Shown here: positions 6,987-13,489 of the stretch, in pieces
Numbering within the stretch: the stretch's first letter is position 1
Layout: every line of letters starts with the position of its first letter
Assembly: GCA_937982385.1 (NCBI GenBank)
Contig: CALJMC010000066.1
Span: forward strand, 1 to 15,957
DNA length: 15,957 bases
Direction: 5' to 3'
Origin: an uncultured Rickettsiales bacterium
Lineage (GTDB): Bacteria; Pseudomonadota; Alphaproteobacteria; Rickettsiales; UBA998
Notes under the pieces: generated by a model
Seen by the model: the letters and a program-made list of their open reading frames with translations, nothing else
Told to the model about the DNA's origin: nothing
The model's database searches: none
Program-made: the position numbers and the translations under genes

Positions 6987-9143
6987 ATGTCCAGACCATC
7001 AGAATTATTTTCGATATTTGCAGATGTCTCTACGCTTCGGGGTGTGGGGGAAGGGAGCGTGAAGGCGCTTACTCGGTTGTTGTCGCGCAATATTTCTGCT
7101 GATGAATTGGATGAGGATGGCAAGGCGAATCATGCGCCGAGAGTGCCACGCTTGAAAGATTTACTGTTTCATCTGCCGATGCATGTGGTGGATAGAACGC
7201 ATTCACCGCCGCTTACTGAACTGAAAGATGGAATGATTATCACTGTTGTGGTGCAGGCCTTGGAGCATATGCCGCCACCACCGCGCACTAAACGACCGTA
7301 TAAAATTTTAGTAGCAAATGATTCGGGTGAACTTACGCTTTCGTTTTTTAAGGGTGATAAGAGCTATTTGAATAAGCAGCTGCCTGTGGGGCAAGATCGC
7401 GTGATTAGTGGGCGGGTCGAGCGTTATGATGGCGTCTGGCAGATGGCGCATCCTGATAGGATTGCCTATCCTGCGGCTTATGACAAGGTTGCGGTGTTGG
7501 AACCTGTCTATCCGCTGACCTATGGCTTGACGAATGGTCGCATTGTGCAATGGGTTGAGTTGTCGTTCGATAAAGCGCCTACGCTTTCGGAGTGGATTGA
7601 GCCTACATTGCTTAAGCAGCAAGATTGGCTGCCGTGGAAACATGCGTTGACGGCGCTGCATTATCCTGCGGATATGAGTGTGTTTTTGCCGAAGAATCCC
7701 GCGCGGATGCGTTTGGCGTATGATGAGATGTTGGCGTCGCAATTGGCGCTGGCAATGGTGCGTTCACGTATGAAGAAGCAATCGGGCACAGCCTATGCGG
7801 CGGAGTGTCCGCTGGCATCCGAGGTGGAACATGCGTTGCCGTTTGCGCTGACGAACGGACAGCAAGAGGTTCTGACGACGATTCGTAAGGATATGTCAGG
7901 CGGAGAACGGATGCTGCGTTTGCTGCAAGGTGATGTGGGAAGTGGCAAGACAGTGGTTGCGTTGTTGGCGGGGTTGTCGGTGATAGCCGAGGGCGGGCAG
8001 GTCGCGATTATGGCTCCGACTGAAATTCTCACACGACAGCATGCCAAGAGCTTTGGCAAGTTGTTGCATGATTTTCCTGAAATTGGCGTGGTGATGCTGA
8101 CGGGCACGCTGAATGCGGCGGAGAAAAAGGATGCGCTGGCAAAGATGAAAGATGGTCGTGCGCAGATTATTATAGGTACGCATGCGCTGTTTCAGGATTC
8201 TGCGGAATATCATAGGTTGGGGCTTGTGGTGGTGGATGAGCAGCATCGCTTTGGTGTAGCGCAGCGCCTTACCTTAGCGGCGAAGGGCGATAAACCGCAT
8301 ATGCTCTTGATGACGGCAACCCCCATTCCGCGCAGTTTGTCTATGGTGGTCTATGGCGATATGGATAGCTCGGAGCTAAAGGAAAAGCCTGCAGGGCGCG
8401 AGGAGATTAAAACGGTCGTGATTCCTTTCACGCGTGAGGAAGAGGTGTTGCAGGGCGTGCAGCGGGCGCGTGAGCGTGGCGAAAAAGTCTATTGGGTCTG
8501 TCCGCTGGTGGAGGAGGGCGAGGAAACGCCACCGCATGTAAAAGCGGTTGAGTTGCGCTATGCTGAGCTAAGAGCGCGTTATGGTGAGCGCGTGGGGCTG
8601 GTGCATGGGCAAATGAAATCGGAGGAGCGTCAGCGGGTGATGGCAGGCTTTGCGGGCGATGAGTTTGATGTGTTAGTTGCAACCACCGTTATTGAGGTGG
8701 GTGTAGATGTGCCTGAGGCAACTGTCATTATCATAGAGAACGCAGAACGTTTTGGCTTGGCGCAGTTGCATCAGCTCCGTGGACGTGTTGGGCGAGGGGA
8801 TAAGGCATCGAGTTGTATACTCCTCTATCACCCTTATTGTTCGGACACCGCGAAAGAGCGCCTGAAAGTGATTCGTGGCACCAATGATGGATTCCATATT
8901 GCTGAAGAAGATTTGCGCTTGCGTGGTGGTGGCGAGGTGCTGGGCACGCGCCAGAGTGGTCTGCCAGCATTTACGTTTGCTGATTTAGGAGAACATAAAG
9001 AATTGATATCTATGGCGCGCGATGATGTGAAACTTATTTTGCACCGCGACCCAGAACTCACCAGCGAGCGCGGAAAAGCACTGCGTCAGTTGCTCTATTT
9101 GTTTGAGCAAGACCAAGGGGTGAAGCTGCTTAGTGGGGGGTAA
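6987..9143 (+). CDS. recG: ATP-dependent DNA helicase RecG
   Basis: RecG remodels stalled replication forks and branch-migrates Holliday junctions. The product is 718 residues, close to the usual 680-700. The N-terminus (about 1-165) is the wedge/OB-fold region, starting with the family-like SRPSELFSIFADVSTLRGVG. The helicase core has GDVGSGKT (315-322, Walker A), DEQH (417-420), TATPIPRS (443-450) and LRGRVGRG (597-604). EVLGTRQSG (650-658) is typical of the RecG C-terminal TRG region. The start is fixed by an in-frame TAG at 6975, twelve bases before the ATG. No good Shine-Dalgarno is present, fitting a leaderless transcript from the promoter at 6953-6980. A short internal stretch (DELDEDGKANHA, about 39-50) looks like a lineage-specific insertion. 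The stop is followed by a palindrome-rich spacer. Confidence 0.97.
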   Translation: MSRPSELFSIFADVSTLRGVGEGSVKALTRLLSRNISADELDEDGKANHAPRVPRLKDLLFHLPMHVVDRTHSPPLTELKDGMIITVVVQALEHMPPPPRTKRPYKILVANDSGELTLSFFKGDKSYLNKQLPVGQDRVISGRVERYDGVWQMAHPDRIAYPAAYDKVAVLEPVYPLTYGLTNGRIVQWVELSFDKAPTLSEWIEPTLLKQQDWLPWKHALTALHYPADMSVFLPKNPARMRLAYDEMLASQLALAMVRSRMKKQSGTAYAAECPLASEVEHALPFALTNGQQEVLTTIRKDMSGGERMLRLLQGDVGSGKTVVALLAGLSVIAEGGQVAIMAPTEILTRQHAKSFGKLLHDFPEIGVVMLTGTLNAAEKKDALAKMKDGRAQIIIGTHALFQDSAEYHRLGLVVVDEQHRFGVAQRLTLAAKGDKPHMLLMTATPIPRSLSMVVYGDMDSSELKEKPAGREEIKTVVIPFTREEEVLQGVQRARERGEKVYWVCPLVEEGEETPPHVKAVELRYAELRARYGERVGLVHGQMKSEERQRVMAGFAGDEFDVLVATTVIEVGVDVPEATVIIIENAERFGLAQLHQLRGRVGRGDKASSCILLYHPYCSDTAKERLKVIRGTNDGFHIAEEDLRLRGGGEVLGTRQSGLPAFTFADLGEHKELISMARDDVKLILHRDPELTSERGKALRQLLYLFEQDQGVKLLSGG

Positions 9144-9151
9144 TATTTGTT

Positions 9152-9240
9152 GGCTTCGAAGCCGTGCATGCTGCACGTTTCTCCGCTATCGCTAACGCGA
9201 CGCTCTCGGCAGATTCGGACGTGCTGTCCTCGTTCCGAAT
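9152..9240. repeat. cluster of palindromes after recG, possible dispersed repeat element
   Basis: Three palindromic units lie in under 90 bases: GGCTTCGAAGCC (9152-9163, perfect), CGTGCA-TGC-TGCACG (9163-9177, six-pair stem followed by TTT), and ATTCGGA...TCCGAAT (9213-9219 with 9234-9240). Inside the last there is an alternative GGAC/GTCC stem. The GC-rich, multi-palindrome make-up resembles intergenic repeat elements that occur in many copies in bacterial genomes. The middle hairpin may also serve as a weak recG terminator. Only one copy is in this window, so repetition cannot be shown here. Confidence 0.4.
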
Positions 9241-9334
9241 TCTTCCTCCCTTCAATCTTCACACAACTGTAACACAAAAAATTCTCAAGTTTGCTATTAT
9301 GTAGTTATAGAAAACCTTTTGAAAGGCAAGACCC

Positions 9335-10501
9335 ATGGTTAATTATTATGACGAACAACAAGAAAATGGTTCAAGCGTACCGCTCGTAGTAGGTGGATTA
9401 GCGGGTGCTGCAGGCGCAGGATATCTCGCCAACAAGCATTGGTCTGGTGCTGGGAATACAATTGCTGCTGATGCTGACAAGCTTAAGGGAACAAACCTTG
9501 GTAAGATTAAAGAAATGAAAAAACTCATTTCTGATGCTGGTGACGTGACTGACGCGAGTCTTGCAACGGATATAGAAAAATTAAGCTTAGAGAGCTTAGA
9601 TAGTCGTTTTTCAGAATTACCTAAAGATGGTGACCTTAGAAAAGCAATATCTAATGATGCAGGTCATTTTGATCGTGCTAAAGCTACGGCATATCTGAAA
9701 GATGTAGGTAAGTCGGAAGCAATTAACCCAGCAGCTTATGAGTCTGCACTGCATAATTTAGAAGTTGAGGCTGGTAAAAAGGGTTCTTTAGGTGTTGCTG
9801 TAGCTGGCGAAGTTATGACAGATGGAAAATTTGACGCGCCCAAAGCAGAGTCATGGTTGAAGAATAATCCTGAGCATATTACAAAGAATGCCACTGATGG
9901 AATTGGTGAAGATGTTGCTGCCTACAAAGAGGCACGTGTGGAACGCGCGAAAATGCAAAACCCTCTTCCTAAGAGTTTTGAAGATACAGTAGCGAAATAT
10001 GAAGGTCATACAGTTGACAGCGCGAAAGAGATTAAGGTTGCTGATAAGAAACCTAAAGGCTTTAAAGAGTGGTCGCCAGAGCGTAAGGCGCTTCATGGTG
10101 CTGAACGTAATGTTCAGGAAGCGGGAAAAGCTTATGCTCAACAGCATGCAGAGTTTAAAGTGTGGGAAGCCAGTGAAGGTGCTGCAGTTGGGCCAGAGTT
10201 TGTTGAAACACAACGTGCAACAATGCTAGGCAAGCATGAGGCTGTATTACACAATGCAGTCGCTGACCGTCATGCATTATCTCACCCTAAGTCTATGGCA
10301 AGCCAAGCTGAAGGCGTGATGGGCAAAATTAAAAGTGCTGGTAGCGGCAAAGTGAAAATTGTAGGTGCAGCACTTGCTGGTGCGGCGGTTGTTGGTGGTA
10401 TTGCACATAAGATGTTTGGTGGTGCTGAACCGTCTCCGCGTGTTGATCCTGCTAGTCTCCAGATGGGCAATCAAATGGCGATGCAAGGTCAGGGATACTA
10501 A
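9335..10501 (+). CDS. unrecognised protein with glycine-zipper-like segments at both ends
   Basis: The product is 388 residues. A hydrophobic glycine/alanine-rich segment lies near the N-terminus (PLVVGGLAGAAGAGYLA, 16-32) and a second near the C-terminus (KIVGAALAGAAVVGGIA, 351-367). Both have the G-x-x-G/A spacing of glycine zippers that pack membrane helices. The roughly 310 residues between are hydrophilic, rich in A, K, E and D, and look helical. Two loosely similar stretches occur (DAGHFDRAKATAYLKDVG, 108-125; TDGKFDAPKAESWLKNNP, 172-189), which suggests an internal duplication. There is no signal peptide. The ATG at 9335 has GAAAGG eight bases upstream. The C-terminal tail is rich in M, Q and G. 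Codon use looks more AT-rich than in recG. No family recognised; a membrane-associated or surface role is only a guess. Confidence 0.75.
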   Translation: MVNYYDEQQENGSSVPLVVGGLAGAAGAGYLANKHWSGAGNTIAADADKLKGTNLGKIKEMKKLISDAGDVTDASLATDIEKLSLESLDSRFSELPKDGDLRKAISNDAGHFDRAKATAYLKDVGKSEAINPAAYESALHNLEVEAGKKGSLGVAVAGEVMTDGKFDAPKAESWLKNNPEHITKNATDGIGEDVAAYKEARVERAKMQNPLPKSFEDTVAKYEGHTVDSAKEIKVADKKPKGFKEWSPERKALHGAERNVQEAGKAYAQQHAEFKVWEASEGAAVGPEFVETQRATMLGKHEAVLHNAVADRHALSHPKSMASQAEGVMGKIKSAGSGKVKIVGAALAGAAVVGGIAHKMFGGAEPSPRVDPASLQMGNQMAMQGQGY

Positions 10502-10503
10502 TC

Positions 10504-10578
10504 ATGACATTACATATACTATACTCTCTATTATTGTGGCGTGCGATTGAGCGCAAAATGATGAAGATTCGTCTTTAG
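10504..10578 (+). CDS. possible 24-residue small protein
   Basis: An open frame starts two bases after the stop of the 388-residue gene. It encodes 24 residues with a hydrophobic front (LHILYSLLLW) and a basic end (RKMMKIRL), the make-up of a tiny membrane-associated peptide. AGGG lies nine bases upstream of its ATG, inside the end of the preceding gene. Its last codons overlap a weak AT-rich hairpin (GAAGA-TTCG-TCTTT, 10564-10577). Such short frames arise by chance, so this is a weak call. Confidence 0.25.
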   Translation: MTLHILYSLLLWRAIERKMMKIRL

Positions 10579-10705
10579 TTTTAGGGGTCAATCTTTCGTT
10601 GATTGTTCTGGACTCTGAAACGGGTTCACAGTGACAATGCGTTTCTCCGTAAATGTCACGTTTACTCCTTAGTTTCATAAAACTCTAAAAATCTTTAAAT
10701 TGTGG
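10579..10705 (+). other. non-coding spacer upstream of tuf with a possible H-type pseudoknot
   Basis: No convincing gene is seen here. Two stems interlock: GAAACG (10617-10622) pairs with CGTTTC (10640-10645), and GTGACA (10631-10636), lying in the loop of the first, pairs with TGTCAC (10654-10659). Both stems are six perfect pairs and the connecting segments are 8, 3 and 8 bases, which fits an H-type pseudoknot. A further GTAAA/TTTAC stem (10649-10653 with 10660-10664) competes with it. The element lies upstream of the tuf promoter, so it would be transcribed only by read-through or from an unseen promoter. Confidence 0.3.
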
Positions 10706-10734
10706 TTGTCACTTGCAGTGTTTTACTGTAGATA
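10706..10734 (+). promoter_or_regulatory. tuf promoter
   Basis: TTGTCA (10706-10711), a 17-base spacer and TAGATA (10729-10734) give a good sigma-70 type promoter. It would leave a 5' leader of about 70 bases before the tuf ATG, which has GAGG eight bases upstream. Confidence 0.6.
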
Positions 10735-10810
10735 AGCGTCAGTTCTGCGTGTGGCCTAGGTTGCGCACAGCTTTTTATTGAATTTTTAACACGTGCTTGA
10801 GGTATAAATC

Positions 10811-11998
10811 ATGTCTAAAGAGAAGTTTGAGCGGACTAAGCCGCATTGTAATATCGGAACTATTGGTCACGTCGATCATGGTAAAACATCATTGACTGCT
10901 GCTATCACTAAGGTGTTGGCTGCTAAGGGTCAGGCTGAGTATTCGGCGTATGATTCGATTGATGGGGCTCCTGAGGAGCGCGAGCGTGGTATTACGATTG
11001 CAACGGCGCATGTTGAGTATGAAACGGATGCGCGTCACTATGCCCATGTTGATTGCCCGGGTCACGCGGATTATGTGAAGAACATGATTACTGGTGCGGC
11101 GCAAATGGATGGTGCTATCTTGGTAGTATCTGCCGCTGACGGACCTATGCCTCAGACTCGCGAGCACATCTTGCTTGCACGTCAGGTTGGTGTTCCGGCG
11201 CTTGTCGTATTCCTAAATAAGTGTGACCAAGTTGATGATGAAGAGCTTTTGGAGCTTGTTGAAATGGAAGTGCGTGAACTTCTTTCTTCCTATGATTATC
11301 CTGGTGATGACATTGAAATCATTCACGGTTCTGCTTTGGCAGCGCTTGACGGTTCTAATCCTAAGCTTGGTGAAGAAGCGATTACTGCATTGATGGATGC
11401 TGTTGATAAAACGATTCCACAGCCTGCACGTGAAATCGACAAAACCTTCCTCATGCCGATTGAGGATGTATTCTCAATTTCTGGTCGTGGTACGGTGGTA
11501 ACAGGTCGTATTGAGTCTGGTGTTGTGAATGTTGGAGATGATCTTGAAATCATCGGTATCCGCGATACAACAAAGACAACATGTACGGGTGTTGAGATGT
11601 TCCGCAAACTGCTTGATCGCGGTGAAGCTGGTGATAACGTAGGTGTGTTGCTTCGTGGTACAAAGCGTGAAGATGTTGAGCGTGGCCAAGTGTTGGCGAA
11701 ACCCGGTTCAATCAACCCACATACAAAATTCGAAGCTGAGGCTTACATTTTGAATAAAGATGAAGGTGGTCGTCATACACCATTCTTCGGTAATTATCGT
11801 CCGCAGTTCTACTTCCGTACAACGGATGTAACGGGCGCAATCACGTTACCTGAAGGCAAAGAGATGATCATGCCTGGTGATAATGTTAATTTCGAAGTTG
11901 AACTCATTGCACCAATCGCAATGGATGAAGGTCTTCGTTTCGCAATCCGCGAAGGTGGCCGTACCGTCGGCGCTGGTGTGGTTGCTAAGATTCTTTAA
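10811..11998 (+). CDS. tuf: elongation factor Tu
   Basis: EF-Tu is the GTPase that delivers aminoacyl-tRNA to the ribosome. The product is 395 residues, full length. The G motifs are intact: GHVDHGKT (19-26), the switch I RGITI (59-63), DCPGH (81-85) and NKCD (136-139). Domains 2 and 3 follow with the expected FSISGRGTVVTGRIE and a complete C-terminus ending VVAKIL. The ATG has a GAGG ribosome site. It stands alone with its own promoter, just ahead of tRNA-Trp and secE, the position of the tufB-type copy in many proteobacteria. No fusA or rpsG is adjacent; a second tuf copy may exist elsewhere. A GNRA hairpin follows the stop. Confidence 0.98.
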   Translation: MSKEKFERTKPHCNIGTIGHVDHGKTSLTAAITKVLAAKGQAEYSAYDSIDGAPEERERGITIATAHVEYETDARHYAHVDCPGHADYVKNMITGAAQMDGAILVVSAADGPMPQTREHILLARQVGVPALVVFLNKCDQVDDEELLELVEMEVRELLSSYDYPGDDIEIIHGSALAALDGSNPKLGEEAITALMDAVDKTIPQPAREIDKTFLMPIEDVFSISGRGTVVTGRIESGVVNVGDDLEIIGIRDTTKTTCTGVEMFRKLLDRGEAGDNVGVLLRGTKREDVERGQVLAKPGSINPHTKFEAEAYILNKDEGGRHTPFFGNYRPQFYFRTTDVTGAITLPEGKEMIMPGDNVNFEVELIAPIAMDEGLRFAIREGGRTVGAGVVAKIL

Positions 11999-12020
11999 TT
12001 AGAGTTATGGTATTGTGGGC

Positions 12021-12051
12021 TCGGGGGTCGGTGCAAACTGATTCCCGATTT
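12021..12051 (+). terminator. 12-pair GNRA-capped hairpin between tuf and tRNA-Trp
   Basis: TCGGGGGTCGGT (12021-12032) pairs with ACTGATTCCCGA (12037-12048) over all twelve positions, with three G-U pairs, around a GCAA tetraloop. Only TTT follows. The G-U pairs would be mismatches on the other strand, so the structure belongs to plus-strand RNA. It could be a partial terminator after tuf or a processing site that frees the tRNA; the short T-run favours incomplete termination. Confidence 0.45.
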
Positions 12052-12068
12052 CATGTCTTGGAGAGTGT

Positions 12069-12144
12069 AGGGGTATAGCTCAGTTGGTAGAGCGACGGTC
12101 TCCAAAACCGTAGGTCTGGAGTTCGAGTCTCCATGCCCCTGCCA
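12069..12144 (+). tRNA. trnW: tRNA-Trp, anticodon CCA
   Basis: A full 76-base cloverleaf is present. The acceptor AGGGGTA (12069-12075) pairs with TGCCCCT (12134-12140). The D stem is GCTC/GAGC. The anticodon stem is ACGGT/ACCGT with loop CTCCAAA, anticodon CCA at 12102-12104. The T stem is TGGAG/CTCCA with TTCGAGT. Discriminator G is followed by an encoded CCA end. Its place between tuf and secE is the classical one. Confidence 0.98.
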
Positions 12145-12188
12145 TTCGAAGGTTAGTAAAGTTAAGTAATTAAGTGGAAATATCGAGC

Positions 12189-12380
12189 ATGGTGAACCCG
12201 GCGAAGTTTGTAAGAGAAGTACGTTCAGAGGCGTCAAAGGTGACGTGGCCTACACGCAAAGAAGTGATGGTTTCAGCTGCACTGGTTGTGGTGTTGACGA
12301 TTGTTGCTGCGATTTTCTTTATAATAGTTGATAATATTTCACAGTGGTTAGTGCAGTTGATTTTAGGCTTGGGAGGCTGA
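12189..12380 (+). CDS. secE: preprotein translocase subunit SecE
   Basis: SecE clamps SecY in the inner-membrane Sec channel. The product is 63 residues with one membrane helix (about 28-48), as in alphaproteobacterial single-helix SecE. The cytosolic amphipathic part carries the signature REVRSEASKVTWPTRKEV (9-26), and the helix is followed by DNISQWLVQLILGLGG. The ATG at 12189 was chosen because MVNPAKFVREVR matches the usual family beginning; GTGG/GGA lies upstream at 12174-12178. A GTG at 12174 would add five residues. It follows tRNA-Trp by 44 bases and precedes nusG by two bases, so translation of the pair is probably coupled. Confidence 0.93.
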   Translation: MVNPAKFVREVRSEASKVTWPTRKEVMVSAALVVVLTIVAAIFFIIVDNISQWLVQLILGLGG

Positions 12381-12382
12381 AC

Positions 12383-12919
12383 ATGACAAAGCGTTGGTAT
12401 ATCGTACATGCACATTCAGGGTATGAGAAGAAGGTCGCGCAAGCGATCGTTGAAAAGGCAGCCCAGCAGGGTATGACTGATGCCTTTGGTGATGTGCTTG
12501 TCCCTACAGAAGAAGTAGTGGAGATGCGTCGTGGTAAGAAGACTGCTTCTGAGCGCAAGTTTTTCCCGGGTTATGTGTTGGCGCAGATGGACATGAATGA
12601 TGCGTCATGGCAGCTTGTGAAAACACTTCCTAAGGTTACAGGGTTTTTGGGTGGTTCTGGTAACCGTCCGCAACCTATTTCTGAAAGAGAAGCGCAGCAT
12701 ATCCTCAAGCAGGTGCAAGAGGGTGTTGAGCGTCCGAAGAATACAGTTATGTTTGAAGTTGGTGAGCAGGTTAAGGTGGTCGATGGGCCATTCGAGTCAT
12801 TCATCGGTTCCATTGAAGAAGTTGAAGAAGACAAAGAGCGCGTGAAGGTTTCTGTGACCATTTTTGGTCGCGCAACCCCAGTGGACTTGGAGTACACGCA
12901 GGTTGAGAAAGTTGCGTAG
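12383..12919 (+). CDS. nusG: transcription termination/antitermination factor NusG
   Basis: NusG binds RNA polymerase and links it to Rho or to the ribosome. The product is 178 residues, the normal size. The NGN domain starts RWYIVHAHSGYEKKVAQAI and includes the conserved FFPGYVLAQMDM (60-71). The KOW domain is at about 124-158 (EVGEQVKVVDGPFESFIGSIEEV). The ATG at 12383 has GGGAGG seven bases upstream. An upstream GTG at 12344 would lie inside secE without a ribosome site and was not used. A small stem (CACTC-GTAT-GAGTG, 12920-12933) abuts the stop and may be a weak terminator. Confidence 0.97.
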   Translation: MTKRWYIVHAHSGYEKKVAQAIVEKAAQQGMTDAFGDVLVPTEEVVEMRRGKKTASERKFFPGYVLAQMDMNDASWQLVKTLPKVTGFLGGSGNRPQPISEREAQHILKQVQEGVERPKNTVMFEVGEQVKVVDGPFESFIGSIEEVEEDKERVKVSVTIFGRATPVDLEYTQVEKVA

Positions 12920-12946
12920 CACTCGTATGAGTGTGATATTTTCGTG

Positions 12947-12978
12947 TTTCTTGCGTGCTTTTTGCAGCATACAAGAAA
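12947..12978 (+). other. long hairpin between nusG and rplK
   Basis: TTTCTTGCGTGCT (12947-12959) pairs with AGCATACAAGAAA (12966-12978) in twelve of thirteen positions (one C-A mismatch, one G-U) around a six-base loop. It is followed by an A-rich tract, not T, so it is not a standard plus-strand terminator. It may be an RNA processing site, or part of the upstream region of the rplK promoter. Confidence 0.5.
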
Positions 12979-12994
12979 AAAATTAAAAAAAGGG

Positions 12995-13022
12995 TTGCGA
13001 GTTCGTTTGAATTCACTATATT
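12995..13022 (+). promoter_or_regulatory. promoter of the rplK-rplA-rplJ-rplL operon
   Basis: TTGCGA (12995-13000), a 16-base spacer and TATATT (13017-13022) form a good promoter. An A-rich tract just upstream (12976-12991) could act as an UP element. The initiation region would lie near 13029, leaving a leader of about 27 bases. TTGCGA recurs at 13022-13027 right after the -10 element. Confidence 0.55.
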
Positions 13023-13055
13023 TGCGACCCTTCTAAGGTTGAAAAAGGATAGATA

Positions 13056-13484
13056 ATGGCCAAGAAAATTAGTGGATATATTAAGCTCGAGATTGCAGCT
13101 GGTAAGGCAAACCCTTCGCCACCTGTAGGACCTGCGCTTGGTCAAGCTGGCGTGAATATCATGGAATTCTGTAAGGCGTTTAACGCTGCGACTCAGAGTG
13201 CTGAGCCGGGTACACCAATTCCTGTGGTAATTACCGTGTATGCTGATCGTTCGTTTAGCTTCATTACTAAAACACCTCCTGCATCTTACTTCTTAAAGAA
13301 AGCAGCGAAAGTGAATAAGGGTGCTAATCACCCAGGTAAAGAAGTGAAGGCGAAGGTGTCAATGGCACAGCTTCGTGACATTGCGAGTAAGAAAATGGAA
13401 GATTTAAACGCGCATTCGATTGATGCTGCTGCTCAAATGATTAAGGGTACAGCGCTTTCAATGGGCTTCGAGGTAACGGAGTAG
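13056..13484 (+). CDS. rplK: 50S ribosomal protein L11
   Basis: L11 binds the GTPase-associated region of 23S rRNA at the base of the stalk. The product is 142 residues, full length. The N-terminal domain has the conserved AGKANPSPPVGPALGQAGVN (15-34) with the proline-rich linker to the rRNA-binding domain, which holds SYFLKKAAKV and ends GTALSMGFEV. AGGA lies seven bases before the ATG. rplA follows after five bases, so the two are co-translated; in other bacteria L1 represses this pair by binding the leader. Confidence 0.98.
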   Translation: MAKKISGYIKLEIAAGKANPSPPVGPALGQAGVNIMEFCKAFNAATQSAEPGTPIPVVITVYADRSFSFITKTPPASYFLKKAAKVNKGANHPGKEVKAKVSMAQLRDIASKKMEDLNAHSIDAAAQMIKGTALSMGFEVTE

Positions 13485-13489
13485 TCAAG

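Noticed and set aside
6911..7123. Longer N-terminus for the ligase-fold gene, starting at 7123
   Set aside because: It would run antisense through the start of recG, and the added residues are low-complexity shadow sequence; the ATG at 6910 gives a family-like start.
10564..10582. Terminator after the 388-residue gene
   Set aside because: GAAGA-TTCG-TCTTT is only five mostly A-T/G-U pairs and the following AGTTTTA is a poor T-run; not listed as a terminator.
12174..12188. GTG start for secE at 12174
   Set aside because: It adds five residues without a family match and would consume the likely ribosome site of the ATG at 12189.
11995..12237. 80-codon minus-strand open frame
   Set aside because: It spans the tRNA-Trp gene and the GNRA hairpin; translated tRNA sequence is a common false gene.
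12344..12382. Upstream GTG start for nusG
   Set aside because: It lies inside secE with no ribosome site, whereas ATG 12383 has GGGAGG at ideal spacing.
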